Position numbers and translations under genes: made by a program
Part shown: positions 50,818 through 59,806 of the stretch, piece after piece
Numbering within the stretch: the first letter of the stretch is position 1
Layout of the letters: each line of letters opens with the position of its first letter
Origin: Promineifilum sp019695075
Lineage (GTDB): Bacteria > Chloroflexota > Anaerolineae > Promineifilales > Promineifilaceae
Direction of reading: 5' to 3'
DNA: 64,000 nucleotides
NCBI GenBank assembly: GCA_026129185.1
Contig: JAHCIO010000019.1
Coordinates: 13,101 to 77,100 of the forward strand
Notes under the pieces: generated by a model
Database searches by the model: none
Told to the model about the DNA's origin: nothing
Seen by the model: only the letters and a program-made list of their open reading frames with translations

Positions 50818-52466
50818 CCCGCGCCGAACGTCGGTAAGCCCAAATCGATCATCGGCTGCCCCGCCAGGAGAGCGTCGAGCGCGGCCCGCGTCGCCGCGCG
50901 GTCGTCCCACGGGTATTCGACCGCGCCGAAGGCCATCGACTGCTCGTGCCCCTTGCCGCAGACCAGGACGACATCCCCCGGCCGCGCCAGCGCCAGGGCG
51001 AAGTGGATCGCCTGGCCGCGGTCGGGCACGCGCCAGAACGTCTGCCCCTCCACGCCGCCGGCGGCCCGCGCGGCCTCAGCCATCGTCGCCAGGATGGCGT
51101 CGAGCGACTCGGTGCGCGGGTCTTCGGCCGTCAGCACGGTCAGGTCGGCGGCGCGGGCGCTGATGTCGGCCATGAGCGCGCGCTTGGCCACGTCGCGCTT
51201 GCCGGCGCTGCCGAAGACGGCAATGACCCGGCCGGGCGCGTCAGCCATCCGTCGCGCCGCGCCGATGGCCCGGTCGAGAGCGTTGGGCGTGTGGGCGAAG
51301 TCCACCAGAACGAGGAAGGGCTGGCCGCGGTCGATGCGCTCCATGCGCCCGCTGAGGGCGCGCACCGCCTCCAGCCCGGCGCGGATGGCCGCCGGCGCGA
51401 TGCCCAACGCCGCCGCCGCGGCGGCGGCGGCCAGCATGTTGTCGACGTTGAACGCGCCCACCAGCGCCGAGGACACCGGCAGCGGCTCGACCTGCCCGCG
51501 TAACCCCAGCGCCAGCCGCGTCGCCCCCGGCTCATAGGCGACGGCCGCGGCCCAGGCGTCCAGCGCGGTCCCGCCCGGCCGTTGGCCATAGGCGCGCACG
51601 TCCACCGGCCGCCCGGCCAGAAACGCGGCCAGCGGCGCGTAGGAAGCGTCGTCGCGGTTGAGAACGGCTGTGCGCGGGATGGCCACCTTCTGTGGATTAG
51701 ACGAGGGCGCGTGCAAGGGGTCATCGAGCAGGGCGGCGAAGAGGCGGCGCTTGGCCGCGAAGTAGGCCTCGTAGCTGCCGTGGTAGTCGAGGTGCTCGTG
51801 GGTGATGTTGGTGACGACGGCCACATCGAAGGCGACGGCGGCGACGCGGCTCTGGGCCAGGGCGTGGGAGGTCGTCTCCAGGACAACGTGGGTCAGCCCG
51901 GCATCGACCATGCGCCGCAGATAGCGCTGGACGACGGGGGCCTCCGGCGTGGTGACGTGGACGGCCAGCGGCTCCTCCTCGTCGCCGATGATGGCGCGGA
52001 TGGTGCTGAGCAACCCGGCCCGCAGGCCGGCGGCGCGCAGGATGGCGTGGAGGATGTTGGCCGTGGTGGTCTTGCCGTCGGTGCCGGTGATGCCGATCAC
52101 CACCAGGTCGCGGCTGGGGAAGCCCTCCGTGGCGGCAGCCAGCCAGGCCTGGGCCTCGGCCGTGTCGGGCACGGCCAGGTAGGCGACGCCGGGCGGCACA
52201 GCCACGCCGGCCACTTCCGGCGGCTGTTGGGCCAGGATGACGCTTGCGCCACGGGCCAGGGCGTCGCCGATGTAGGGGTGGCCGTCGCTGCCGGTGCGGA
52301 CGCGGGCGACGAAGGCCATGCCCGGCTCGACCTCGCCCGACTTCTCCGTGAAGCCGGTCAGCACCACGTCGGGGCCGTCGTAGGCGGGGGGCTGGGGGTG
52401 GTGGGTGCCGGCGACGGCGGCGCGCCAGGTGGAGAGGAGGGACGAAAGGGAGTGACGGGTGATCAT
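50814..52466 (-). CDS. murE: UDP-N-acetylmuramoyl-tripeptide synthetase
   Basis: A 550-residue Mur ligase adding the third residue of the peptidoglycan stem. ATP-binding GITGTDGKTTTANIL near residue 125, the THEHLDYHGSYEAYFAAK carbamoyl-lysine region, MERIDRG and VDFAHTPNALDRAI are conserved. The motif that in diaminopimelate-adding enzymes reads DNPR is EDPR here, compatible with another third residue such as ornithine or lysine; this is inference. ATG at 52466, 3 bp after the restriction gene stop. Confidence 0.92.
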   Translation of the reverse strand: MITRHSLSSLLSTWRAAVAGTHHPQPPAYDGPDVVLTGFTEKSGEVEPGMAFVARVRTGSDGHPYIGDALARGASVILAQQPPEVAGVAVPPGVAYLAVPDTAEAQAWLAAATEGFPSRDLVVIGITGTDGKTTTANILHAILRAAGLRAGLLSTIRAIIGDEEEPLAVHVTTPEAPVVQRYLRRMVDAGLTHVVLETTSHALAQSRVAAVAFDVAVVTNITHEHLDYHGSYEAYFAAKRRLFAALLDDPLHAPSSNPQKVAIPRTAVLNRDDASYAPLAAFLAGRPVDVRAYGQRPGGTALDAWAAAVAYEPGATRLALGLRGQVEPLPVSSALVGAFNVDNMLAAAAAAAALGIAPAAIRAGLEAVRALSGRMERIDRGQPFLVLVDFAHTPNALDRAIGAARRMADAPGRVIAVFGSAGKRDVAKRALMADISARAADLTVLTAEDPRTESLDAILATMAEAARAAGGVEGQTFWRVPDRGQAIHFALALARPGDVVLVCGKGHEQSMAFGAVEYPWDDRAATRAALDALLAGQPMIDLGLPTFGAG

Positions 52467-52469
52467 CAA

Positions 52470-53231
52470 CTACGAAAGGCCCGGCATGGTTTTGTCCAAG
52501 TCGTAATTGCCTGAGTTTGCTTCTACTAGCCTGGGCCAGTCAATCGCGCCGGTTTCATCACAGAATCTGTCTACGAACTGTTGGGTTAGTAAATTGACAA
52601 GGCCGTCGCGCGCCCTGATATAGGCATCGTTGTGATCCTTGGCACGATAGCCTACTGGCTCGATGATGTTGCGATAGAGGTCTCTGTCGCCGGAGATAAA
52701 TGTCCAGAAGTTCTGGCCAACAATTTTAAGGTAGCCGTGCTTGGGGTTCCGCGCGGTCTTCACCTTGCCGTAGCAAATACCAAGCACCGCGTCGGCATTG
52801 ACGCGCCCTTGCCTTAGACGAATGAGCGCCTTGCTAAGATGCTCGGCAAGCTTCTCTTGCTGGGAAGAGTTACCCCAGTTCGTCCCCGACTTTATGCTAA
52901 TGACATAGTGGACACCGTCGCGCACTAGTTCCAGGTCAATGCCGGGGCTGGAGGACTTACGCCCATCTATCGCTTGCGCAGCCACAAAGATCGCCAGCCC
53001 CTCCAGAAAGTCGCCAAAGTCTTTTTCCTCAGAGGATGAAAGAAAGGCGGTGAGTGTCTGCTCTACCAGTTCAGATGCCCTGGTGATGTTCTTGGCACGG
53101 AAGAGATATGGGTTCTTGTTAATCAGATGGGATAGCTTGAGTTCCTGAACGCACCGCAGCCTGCGAGCATGGAACATGTCAATGTTCTCATTGACATAAG
53201 CTGCGATGTCGGCTGGGTCTATTTGGTTCAT
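52470..53231 (-). CDS. PmeII-family type II restriction endonuclease
   Basis: A 253-residue endonuclease. The N-terminal NIDMFHARRLRCVQELKLSH and KNPYLFRAKN segments, LSSSEEKDFGDFLEGLAIFVA near residue 65, the PD-(D/E)XK-like GIDLELVRDGVHYVISIKSG near 97-116 and the QNFWTFISGDRDLY segment match the PmeII-type group. It would cleave DNA not protected by the neighbouring methyltransferase. GC content is lower than in flanking genes. It begins 7 bp after the methyltransferase stop. Confidence 0.85.
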   Translation of the reverse strand: MNQIDPADIAAYVNENIDMFHARRLRCVQELKLSHLINKNPYLFRAKNITRASELVEQTLTAFLSSSEEKDFGDFLEGLAIFVAAQAIDGRKSSSPGIDLELVRDGVHYVISIKSGTNWGNSSQQEKLAEHLSKALIRLRQGRVNADAVLGICYGKVKTARNPKHGYLKIVGQNFWTFISGDRDLYRNIIEPVGYRAKDHNDAYIRARDGLVNLLTQQFVDRFCDETGAIDWPRLVEANSGNYDLDKTMPGLS

Positions 53232-53238
53232 GACAAAA

Positions 53239-54072
53239 TCACCAAAGTGTCTCCTGGTACGCAGCCACTTTATCCAACCGCTCCCTGGCCAGCTTAACGA
53301 ACGCTTCCTGCGCATCGATGCCGATCCACTGCCGGCCGACTTGCTTGGCGGCCACGCACGTTGTGCCTGAACCGGCAAAAGGATCGAGGACGACATCGTC
53401 CTTCTCCGTCAGAAGCTTGATGAACCAGGCCGGCAGGGCGACGGGAAACGTGGCCGCGTGGCCGCGATTGTAACACTCTGTGGCCATGTGCAGGACGTTG
53501 TTGGGGTAGACCATCTCGCGCCCTACCCAGTTGGAGATGTTCTTGCCAAAGCCGCTGCCGACGCGGGAGTTGTCGCGCCGCTTGTCAGTGTCGCTCAGGT
53601 TCTTCAGGCGCGATTCGGCCCACTCGCCCACGGGGACCATAACGGCATCCTGGAACATCTTGAACTGCTTGCTCCGGGTGAAGTGCAGCAGACGTTCCCA
53701 GTTGTCCCGGAAGCGGTTGGGCCACTTGCCAGGATGGGAGTTCTTCTTGTGCCACATGTACTCTTCCGTCCACAGCCAGCCCTGCCGTCTCATGGCGAGG
53801 ATGAGTTCCAGCACATAGGTGTGGCGCTCGCCATCGACAACACGTTCCTTGATGTTCAGGATGAAGGAGCCTGTCGGTTTGAGCACCCGCCGCATCTCCT
53901 CGGCGCGGGGCATGAACCATTCGACGTAGCGATCGGGGTGGATGCCGCCGTAGACGTTCTTGCGTTGGTCAGCGTAGGGCGGCGAGGTCACGATGAGATC
54001 GACCGTGGCGTCAGGAATCTCTCTGAGCACGTCCAGGCAGTCGCCAAGAAGGATCTGGTTTAGGTAGCTCAT
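53239..54072 (-). CDS. type II DNA methyltransferase (beta class)
   Basis: A 277-residue modification enzyme. Catalytic motif IV TSPPYADQR is near residue 30 and SAM motif I DPFAGSGTTCVAA near 242, the beta-class order; TSPPY suggests N4-cytosine methylation, but N6-adenine cannot be excluded. Protects the site cut by the adjacent PmeII-type endonuclease. The ATG at 54072 follows GAGAGATCCC. GC content is below the window average, like its partner, consistent with transfer of the whole pair. Confidence 0.9.
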   Translation of the reverse strand: MSYLNQILLGDCLDVLREIPDATVDLIVTSPPYADQRKNVYGGIHPDRYVEWFMPRAEEMRRVLKPTGSFILNIKERVVDGERHTYVLELILAMRRQGWLWTEEYMWHKKNSHPGKWPNRFRDNWERLLHFTRSKQFKMFQDAVMVPVGEWAESRLKNLSDTDKRRDNSRVGSGFGKNISNWVGREMVYPNNVLHMATECYNRGHAATFPVALPAWFIKLLTEKDDVVLDPFAGSGTTCVAAKQVGRQWIGIDAQEAFVKLARERLDKVAAYQETLW

Positions 54073-54117
54073 GGGATCTCTCAATTGCTCAGCCGAACGG
54101 CACAAGGTTTTTAGCAC

Positions 54118-54843
54118 CTATTGCGGGGCGGCAAGGCCGAGCGCGGCATCCTCCGCGAACGGGCTGCCCCTCTCCGCCAACAGCGACAGCAGCCGCGGGT
54201 AGCCGGCGTAGACGCCGCGGTGGCTGGGCGGCAACAGGGCGGCGATCTGGCACATGATCTCGTCGGTCTGCTCTTGCAGCCAGGCGTCGCGGTTGGCGCG
54301 CGGCATGGGCGGCAGGAAGTAGGGCGCGCCCACGCGGATGGTGATGTCCAGCCGTTGGAAGCGCTTCAGACGCTGCTTAACGATGCGATCCTCCGTGCCG
54401 ACGATGCCGATGGGGATGATGGGCAGGTTCGACTTGGCCGCCAGATAGGCCGCGCCGCGTTGGCCGGGCAGCAGCGACTCGGTCGGGCTGCGCGTGCCCT
54501 CCGGGGCCACGGCCAGCACCTCGCCCTGCTCCAGCCGCTTCAGCACCGCCCGCAGCGCGCCGAAGTCAGCGTCGAAGCGGTTGATCCAGATGCCGTCCAC
54601 CTTGCGAGCGATGTAGCGCCAGATGGCGTACTTCTTGTACTTCTCGGCCAGGATAAGAACGATGTCATCCCGGTTGGCCAGGATGATGGCCAGGAAGGCT
54701 TCCAGCCGGCCGATGTGGTTGCCGGTGATAATGAAGCCGCCGGTCTGGTGGTCGATGCTCCCGATGATCTCAATCCGGGCGATGACGTGCAGGACAAAGC
54801 GGGCAATGGCCCGAACGAGGCGCAGGAACGTGTGCTTGCTCAT
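54118..54843 (-). CDS. plsC: 1-acyl-glycerol-3-phosphate acyltransferase-like protein
   Basis: A 241-residue PlsC-family protein. The GNHIGRLEAFLA motif near residue 42 corresponds to HX4D, but the aspartate is replaced by glutamate (HIGRLE). The APEGTRSPTESLLPGQRG block with EGTR and the IPIGIVGTED motif are normal. One or two N-terminal hydrophobic helices anchor it. Would acylate lysophosphatidate or a similar lipid. The ATG at 54843 is 9 nt after a TACAAT box, so the transcript may be near-leaderless. Confidence 0.85.
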   Translation of the reverse strand: MSKHTFLRLVRAIARFVLHVIARIEIIGSIDHQTGGFIITGNHIGRLEAFLAIILANRDDIVLILAEKYKKYAIWRYIARKVDGIWINRFDADFGALRAVLKRLEQGEVLAVAPEGTRSPTESLLPGQRGAAYLAAKSNLPIIPIGIVGTEDRIVKQRLKRFQRLDITIRVGAPYFLPPMPRANRDAWLQEQTDEIMCQIAALLPPSHRGVYAGYPRLLSLLAERGSPFAEDAALGLAAPQ

Positions 54844-54930
54844 GGGAGAAGTATTGTAGAGCAACGGCCGCGGGTGGCAAAGGAGAGGCGGAGTGAGCAG
54901 TGGGGGCATATGGTCATTGGTAGCCGGCCA

Positions 54931-57411
54931 CTATTCCGGCTCCAGACGCCATGTGCCGGCGGCGGCAGCCAGGACGCGCGGGCGGGAGAAGAGGAGCGGG
55001 AAGTAGCGCCCTTCGCGCCATTCCGCCAGCCGGTCGCGGTAGTGGGGGCTGGCAGGATGGCCCGATTGGCCGCCGGGCAGCGCCGCCAGGCTCTCGTCCC
55101 ACGCGCCGACGTCGACGATGAGCCGGCAACTGGCGATGATCGTCGCCGGATCGGGCGGGAAGTGGGGCGACAGGTCGCTCTGGTTGATGCTGTAACCGTC
55201 GCCGGGGGCCGAGATGGTCGTCGGTTTCCACAGGCGGCCGACGCCCGGCAGCCGCGTCATCTCGTGCTGGAAGGCGACGCGGTGGAGCTTGCCCCACGCC
55301 CAGTCGGCCGGGTCGGGGCCGACTTCGCGGCGCAGGACGGCCAGCGTCTCACGCAATGCCGGCAGCAGCCGCGGGCGCACATCGCCCACCCAGTCCGGCG
55401 GCGGTTCACAGCCGGCCAGCCCCGACGCGCCCTCCAACCAGCGCAGCGACAGCTCGTAGGCGATCTCGTAGAAGGGCATGAACGGAAAGCCGGTCTGCTC
55501 GCCGCGGGCCAGCAGCGTTTCCGCCCGCTGGGGGCCAACGGCCTGGGCCACGGCGGCGCGGGTGAAGTGAACCAGCCAGCCGAACTGGAGCGTCGCGGCG
55601 ATACTGTCCTCGGCCATGTCGCCGTCCCAATCGGCCAGCCAGGCCAGTGCGTCGCGCAGATCGTCCTCAGCCGGGGTCGGGGCCGCAATCTGCGCCGCCG
55701 GCAGCGCCGCGGCCAGGAAGCGCCGCGCCAGCAGCGAGACGGTCTCGGTCTGGATGCGGCGGTGGTCGTCGAGGGTCAGCTTCGGCTGCTCGGCCAGCAA
55801 CGCGCGGATGCGGCGGACGCGGTAGTCGGTCAGCCACTCGCCCGTCAGCCAGTGGGGGTAGCTGTCGCCGGCCATGCAGTTGTTGGCCGTAGCGATGAAG
55901 CCCTCCGACGGGTTGACATAACATGGCAACTCGTCGAAGGGGATGAAGCCATCCCAGGCGAAGTCATCGCTCCAACCGGGTACGGGCGTCAGCCCGTAGC
56001 CGTTGCGCCGCCGCGGCACAAGACCGGGCATCATATAAGCGATCGTGCCGGCCGTGTCGGCATAGACGACGTTCTGGCCGGGGAACGCCCAGTGGCGCAA
56101 CCCCTCGCGGAAGCTGGCCCAGTCAGTAGCCCGGTTGATGGTCAGCGCGGCCCGCAAGTGGTTGCCCGTTCGGAAGAGCGTCCAGTCGTAGGCCAGGTCG
56201 GCATGGGCGCTGGGGACAGCGGCGCCGCCGGACAGCAGGTCGGAGAAGACCGGGCCGTGGCGCGTGGCGCGGACGGTGATGACCACGTCGCGCAGGCCGC
56301 GAACGTGGATGACCTCCTGAGTGACCTCGGCCGCCTGCCACACGCCGTTGACCTCGTAGTGCGTGGGGTTGTCGGGGTGGAAGCGCTCGATGTAGACATC
56401 CTGCACGTCGGGGAAGGCGTTGGTGATGCCCCAGGCGCAATGCTCGTTGTGGCCGATGACGACGCCGGGCACGCCGGGCAGGGTGAAGCCGGCAACGTGG
56501 TAATCGCCGCCGTAGAGGTGAATGGCGTACCAGATGGTCGGGAAGACGGGCGGCAGGTGGGGATCGTTGGCCAGTTGCGGCCGGCCGCTGGCGGTGCGCG
56601 CCCCGCTGACGACCCAGTTGTTGCTGCCCAGGCTTTGCCCCACGAGCGGCGCGCCGACCGGGCCGTGGGCGACCGTCTCGCGGAACGCGCTCAGCAGCCC
56701 CTCGGCCAGGCGGCGGCCGATGGCCTCGTCGGGGATGGTCGTCAGATAGTCAGGACGGTAAACGGGCGTCAGGTCGGCGGCGCGCTCCGGCCCCAACTCG
56801 TCGAGCAGCCAGGCGCGCAGTAGTTCCGACTCCCAGTTGCACGACAACCCCCAGGCCAGCACCGTGCCCCAGGCGCTGGTGGCCAGGGCGTCCCACGGCT
56901 CGGGGCGATAGGCCAGCAGGTGGAACTCGGCCGGCGGCGGCTGGGTGGCGATGAAGGCATTGACGCCGGCGCTGTAGGCGGCGATGACCGCGGCCGTCGT
57001 GGGGTCGCTCAGGTCGGCCTGAGCGCGGGCGGCGCGCGGCCAGCCCAGGTAGCGGGCGAACTTGTCGAAGGCGACGCCCAGCGGGCCGGTCACCTCGGCC
57101 AGCCGGCCCAGCCCCAACCGCCGGTTGAGGTCCATCTGGAACAGGCGATCTTGCGCCTGGACATAACCCTGGGCGAAGAAGAGGTCGTCGTTGTTGGCGG
57201 CGTAGATGTGAGCCACGCCCCACTCGTCGCGGATAACCTCCACCGGAGCGTGCAGGCCGTCGAGGACGGCGCGTCCGCTGGGCTTGGGCACGGGGCGGCG
57301 CATCAGGCGGCGCGTGGCCACGGTCAGGCCCAGCGCGCCGGCGGCGGCGACCACCGGCAGGGCCAACCACCGGTTGAGCGCCCCGCGATCAGACGGGTTC
57401 CTTGAAGTCAT
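54931..57411 (-). CDS. penicillin acylase-family Ntn hydrolase
   Basis: An 826-residue precursor of the penicillin amidase family. An N-terminal hydrophobic helix (residues 14-35) could be a signal or anchor. EVIRDEWGVAHIYAANNDDLFFAQGYVQAQDRLFQMD opens the alpha chain; SNNWVVSG (Ser about residue 257) is the new beta-chain N-terminus and nucleophile after self-cleavage. AWGITNAFPDVQD and the NPSEGFIATANN motif follow. Substrates include N-acyl homoserine lactones or penicillins in relatives. GGTGGAGG lies 9 nt before the ATG at 57411. Overlaps the upstream methyltransferase gene by 23 nt. Confidence 0.9.
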   Translation of the reverse strand: MTSRNPSDRGALNRWLALPVVAAAGALGLTVATRRLMRRPVPKPSGRAVLDGLHAPVEVIRDEWGVAHIYAANNDDLFFAQGYVQAQDRLFQMDLNRRLGLGRLAEVTGPLGVAFDKFARYLGWPRAARAQADLSDPTTAAVIAAYSAGVNAFIATQPPPAEFHLLAYRPEPWDALATSAWGTVLAWGLSCNWESELLRAWLLDELGPERAADLTPVYRPDYLTTIPDEAIGRRLAEGLLSAFRETVAHGPVGAPLVGQSLGSNNWVVSGARTASGRPQLANDPHLPPVFPTIWYAIHLYGGDYHVAGFTLPGVPGVVIGHNEHCAWGITNAFPDVQDVYIERFHPDNPTHYEVNGVWQAAEVTQEVIHVRGLRDVVITVRATRHGPVFSDLLSGGAAVPSAHADLAYDWTLFRTGNHLRAALTINRATDWASFREGLRHWAFPGQNVVYADTAGTIAYMMPGLVPRRRNGYGLTPVPGWSDDFAWDGFIPFDELPCYVNPSEGFIATANNCMAGDSYPHWLTGEWLTDYRVRRIRALLAEQPKLTLDDHRRIQTETVSLLARRFLAAALPAAQIAAPTPAEDDLRDALAWLADWDGDMAEDSIAATLQFGWLVHFTRAAVAQAVGPQRAETLLARGEQTGFPFMPFYEIAYELSLRWLEGASGLAGCEPPPDWVGDVRPRLLPALRETLAVLRREVGPDPADWAWGKLHRVAFQHEMTRLPGVGRLWKPTTISAPGDGYSINQSDLSPHFPPDPATIIASCRLIVDVGAWDESLAALPGGQSGHPASPHYRDRLAEWREGRYFPLLFSRPRVLAAAAGTWRLEPE

Positions 57412-58282
57412 ACAGGCCATCCTCCACCCGCCAGCGCCGGCCGCAGGCCGGGTTGGCGCAGACCAGCAGGCCGTCGCGCGGTTCGCCGAGGGAGAGATGG
57501 CAGGTCGGGCAGGCGAAGAAGCCGCCGCCGGGGGGCGACTGCGGCCGGACGAGACGGCTGCGAACGAAGACGCTGGGCGAGAGCTGCCACCAACGGCCGG
57601 TGCGCTGGGCGGCGCTGTCGAGGGCCACCAGCAGCCCGGTCGGGGCCAGGCTCTTGAGCGGGCCAAGGCGGAAGTGGGACACGGTCAGCATGTCGCCGGG
57701 CGCGAAGCCGGCGGCCACGAGCTGGGCGCGAATCCAGTCGGGATGAAAGTCGTAGTTGAGGGCGACGAACTCGACCGGTTCGGGGTCGAAGGGCGACCAC
57801 GTCTGCCGGCGCAGCCAGTAGCGCAGCATCGCCTTGACGTTGTGCTTGCTGGCGAATTCGAGCACGTAGGCGGCATCGGCGCGGGCGACGCGGGCCAGCT
57901 CGTCGAACAGGGCCGGCGGGTCGGCGGCGTGGTGGAGCGTGCGCACCTGGACGAGCGTCTCGAACAGACCATCGACGAAGGGCAGGTTGTACCAGTTGCC
58001 GGCGACGTAGAGGAAGCGGGGATCGTCGCCCCAACGTTCGCGGGCCTCGCGCAAGAGGGAACGGGAGTAATCGAACAGGACGACGCGCCGGTAGCCGCTG
58101 TATTCGCCGGCCAGGCGGCCGAAGCCCGCGCCGATATCGAGCAGCGTGTCGCCGCCCGGCGGCATCAGCCGGCGCAGGGCGACGCGCTCGGCGCGATCCT
58201 CGTAGTCGCGCCCCTGATTCTGCCAGAAGCGGGCGCGGTAGTCGGAGCCTTCGTAGTCGCAGACGGGGATGGGATCAGACAT
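57389..58282 (-). CDS. class I SAM methyltransferase with C-terminal zinc ribbon
   Basis: A 297-residue protein. LLDIGAGFGRLAGEY near residue 48 is SAM motif I, with LFDYSRSLL, GNWYNLPFVDGLFE and VLEFASKHN following. The C-terminal CPTCHLSL...CANPACGRRW (about residues 250-287) is a Cys4 zinc ribbon like Trm112-type proteins. Substrate unknown. The ATG at 58282 begins just after a parS-like intergenic region. The next gene overlaps it by 23 nt, so both are coupled. Confidence 0.85.
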   Translation of the reverse strand: MSDPIPVCDYEGSDYRARFWQNQGRDYEDRAERVALRRLMPPGGDTLLDIGAGFGRLAGEYSGYRRVVLFDYSRSLLREARERWGDDPRFLYVAGNWYNLPFVDGLFETLVQVRTLHHAADPPALFDELARVARADAAYVLEFASKHNVKAMLRYWLRRQTWSPFDPEPVEFVALNYDFHPDWIRAQLVAAGFAPGDMLTVSHFRLGPLKSLAPTGLLVALDSAAQRTGRWWQLSPSVFVRSRLVRPQSPPGGGFFACPTCHLSLGEPRDGLLVCANPACGRRWRVEDGLYDFKEPV

Positions 58283-58364
58283 CGCACATTGGGGCCGCCG
58301 GGAGTGCGCGGCGGCGCGATGGCGCATCGTAACACGTTTGCCGGGCGACGCCAAGAGCGGCTGA

Positions 58365-58461
58365 TGTTTCCCGTGAAACAATCTCCCACTGCTTCACAGC
58401 CGTAGTCACTGTCGTGGCCACGGCTGTGACCACGACAGTGGCCGACGTTTCACGGGAAACA
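58365..58461. promoter_or_regulatory. pair of parS-like sites in inverted orientation
   Basis: TGTTTCCCGTGAAACA (58365-58380) differs at one position from the parS consensus TGTTTCACGTGAAACA. CGTTTCACGGGAAACA (58446-58461) differs at two. Between them ACTGTCGTGG and CCACGACAGT, and CACAGCCGT and ACGGCTGTG, form further inverted repeats. The pair lies in a divergent intergenic region (58283-58579). ParB binding is inferred; no parAB gene is in the window. Confidence 0.5.
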
Positions 58462-58579
58462 TCGCTGCTTTTCCGTTGCCAGTCCGCCGGAATGGGCTTA
58501 GAATCGAACGCCAAAGGAAAAACAGCCAGCCGACGACGCCACACGCGTAACCTGCCGGGCCTTTCAGGAAAAATCACCA

Positions 58580-59797
58580 ATGGCCAATGATGTCGCCATC
58601 TTTCTCGACCTCGACAACCTGGTAATTGGCGCGCGCGACGCCAATCTCAACTTTGACGTCAACCTCATCATCGACGACATCAAGCAGCGCACCGGCGGCC
58701 GGGTCGTCCTGCGTCGCGCCTACTCCGGCAACCTGCGCCAGGACCAGAAGTTGATGAAGGATATCGCCGCCGCCGGCTTCACCATGCAGTCGGCCGTGGC
58801 CCTCAACAACTTCGGCAAGAACCTCATCGACATGTACATGGTCGTCGATACGATGGACACCCTCGTCGATGGCCAGGAGTACAGCACCTACGTCCTCGTC
58901 ACCGGCGACCGCGACTTCCTGCCGCTCATCCATGCCCTGCGCCGGCGCGGCAAGCACGTCATCGGCATCGGCCTGCGGCACACGACCAGCGAAAACCTGA
59001 TGAGCCTGTGCGACGAGTACGTCTACTACGAAGACCTCCTGCCCGCGCCGCCGCTCAGCGACAACGAGGCCGAGGTGCTGCTGGCCAAGGCGGTCGATGG
59101 CCTTCTGGTGGGCGACGAGCGCGTGCGCGCCAGCGTCGTCAAGGAGCGCATGATCGAGTTAAGCGGCGGCCAGTTCGGCCGCTTCCAGTACACCGACACC
59201 TCCTTCAGCAAATTCCTCAGCCGCTACCCCGGCCGCATCGTCGTCGAGAAAGACGGCACGACGACCTACGTCCGCCGCGCGGCCCAGGCGGTTGCCCGGC
59301 CGGAGCTATTCCGCCGCTATCGCACGGCGCTGAAGAAGCAGAAGCTGCGCATCGTCCCGCCGCGGACGCGGTTGGTGATCCTCAAGGACATGATCGCCAT
59401 CTTGCAGAAAGACGATGGCCTGGAGTGGCGCGATCTGGTGGATCGGTTGTCGGCGCTGCACCCCGGCGACGAAGAGGGCGAGGCCTCGCGCAACATGATC
59501 AACGCGCTCATCGTCGCTGCCCGGCGGGGGGGCGTCGTGCGCACGCTCAAGGGGCGGACGCTGGCCACCGCGCCGGTGCTGCTGGCGCTGGCGGGGGATC
59601 GCCTCTATCAGGAAAGCGTCATCCGCTGCGACATGGCCTATCTGGAGGCCATCCGCGCCCTGCCGGAGCCATTCGACCTGGACGAGGCCACGCTGGCGCT
59701 CTATGATCAGCTCAGCTACCGGGCCTACATCAAATTCGTCCTCGCCCGGTTGGAGGCCGGCGGCCTGAACGGCACGACCGGCGCGCCGCACACGTGA
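58580..59797 (+). CDS. NYN-domain nuclease with OST-HTH/LOTUS domain
   Basis: A 405-residue protein. Residues 1-150 are a NYN (LabA/DUF88) domain with acidic positions in FLDLDNL, VDTMD and LVTGDRDFLPLI, a PIN-like RNase fold. Residues 165-230 (LLAKAVDGLLVGDERVRASV, TDTSFSKFLSRYPG) form an OST-HTH domain that would bind RNA; the remaining helices include another possible winged helix (residues 265-330). Target RNA unknown. No clear Shine-Dalgarno is visible. Confidence 0.9.
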   Translation: MANDVAIFLDLDNLVIGARDANLNFDVNLIIDDIKQRTGGRVVLRRAYSGNLRQDQKLMKDIAAAGFTMQSAVALNNFGKNLIDMYMVVDTMDTLVDGQEYSTYVLVTGDRDFLPLIHALRRRGKHVIGIGLRHTTSENLMSLCDEYVYYEDLLPAPPLSDNEAEVLLAKAVDGLLVGDERVRASVVKERMIELSGGQFGRFQYTDTSFSKFLSRYPGRIVVEKDGTTTYVRRAAQAVARPELFRRYRTALKKQKLRIVPPRTRLVILKDMIAILQKDDGLEWRDLVDRLSALHPGDEEGEASRNMINALIVAARRGGVVRTLKGRTLATAPVLLALAGDRLYQESVIRCDMAYLEAIRALPEPFDLDEATLALYDQLSYRAYIKFVLARLEAGGLNGTTGAPHT

Positions 59798-59806
59798 TCG
59801 CCCGCC

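Noticed and set aside
58283..58579. Small gene in the parS-like region
   Set aside because: No frame with a start, Shine-Dalgarno and plausible composition; palindromes dominate.
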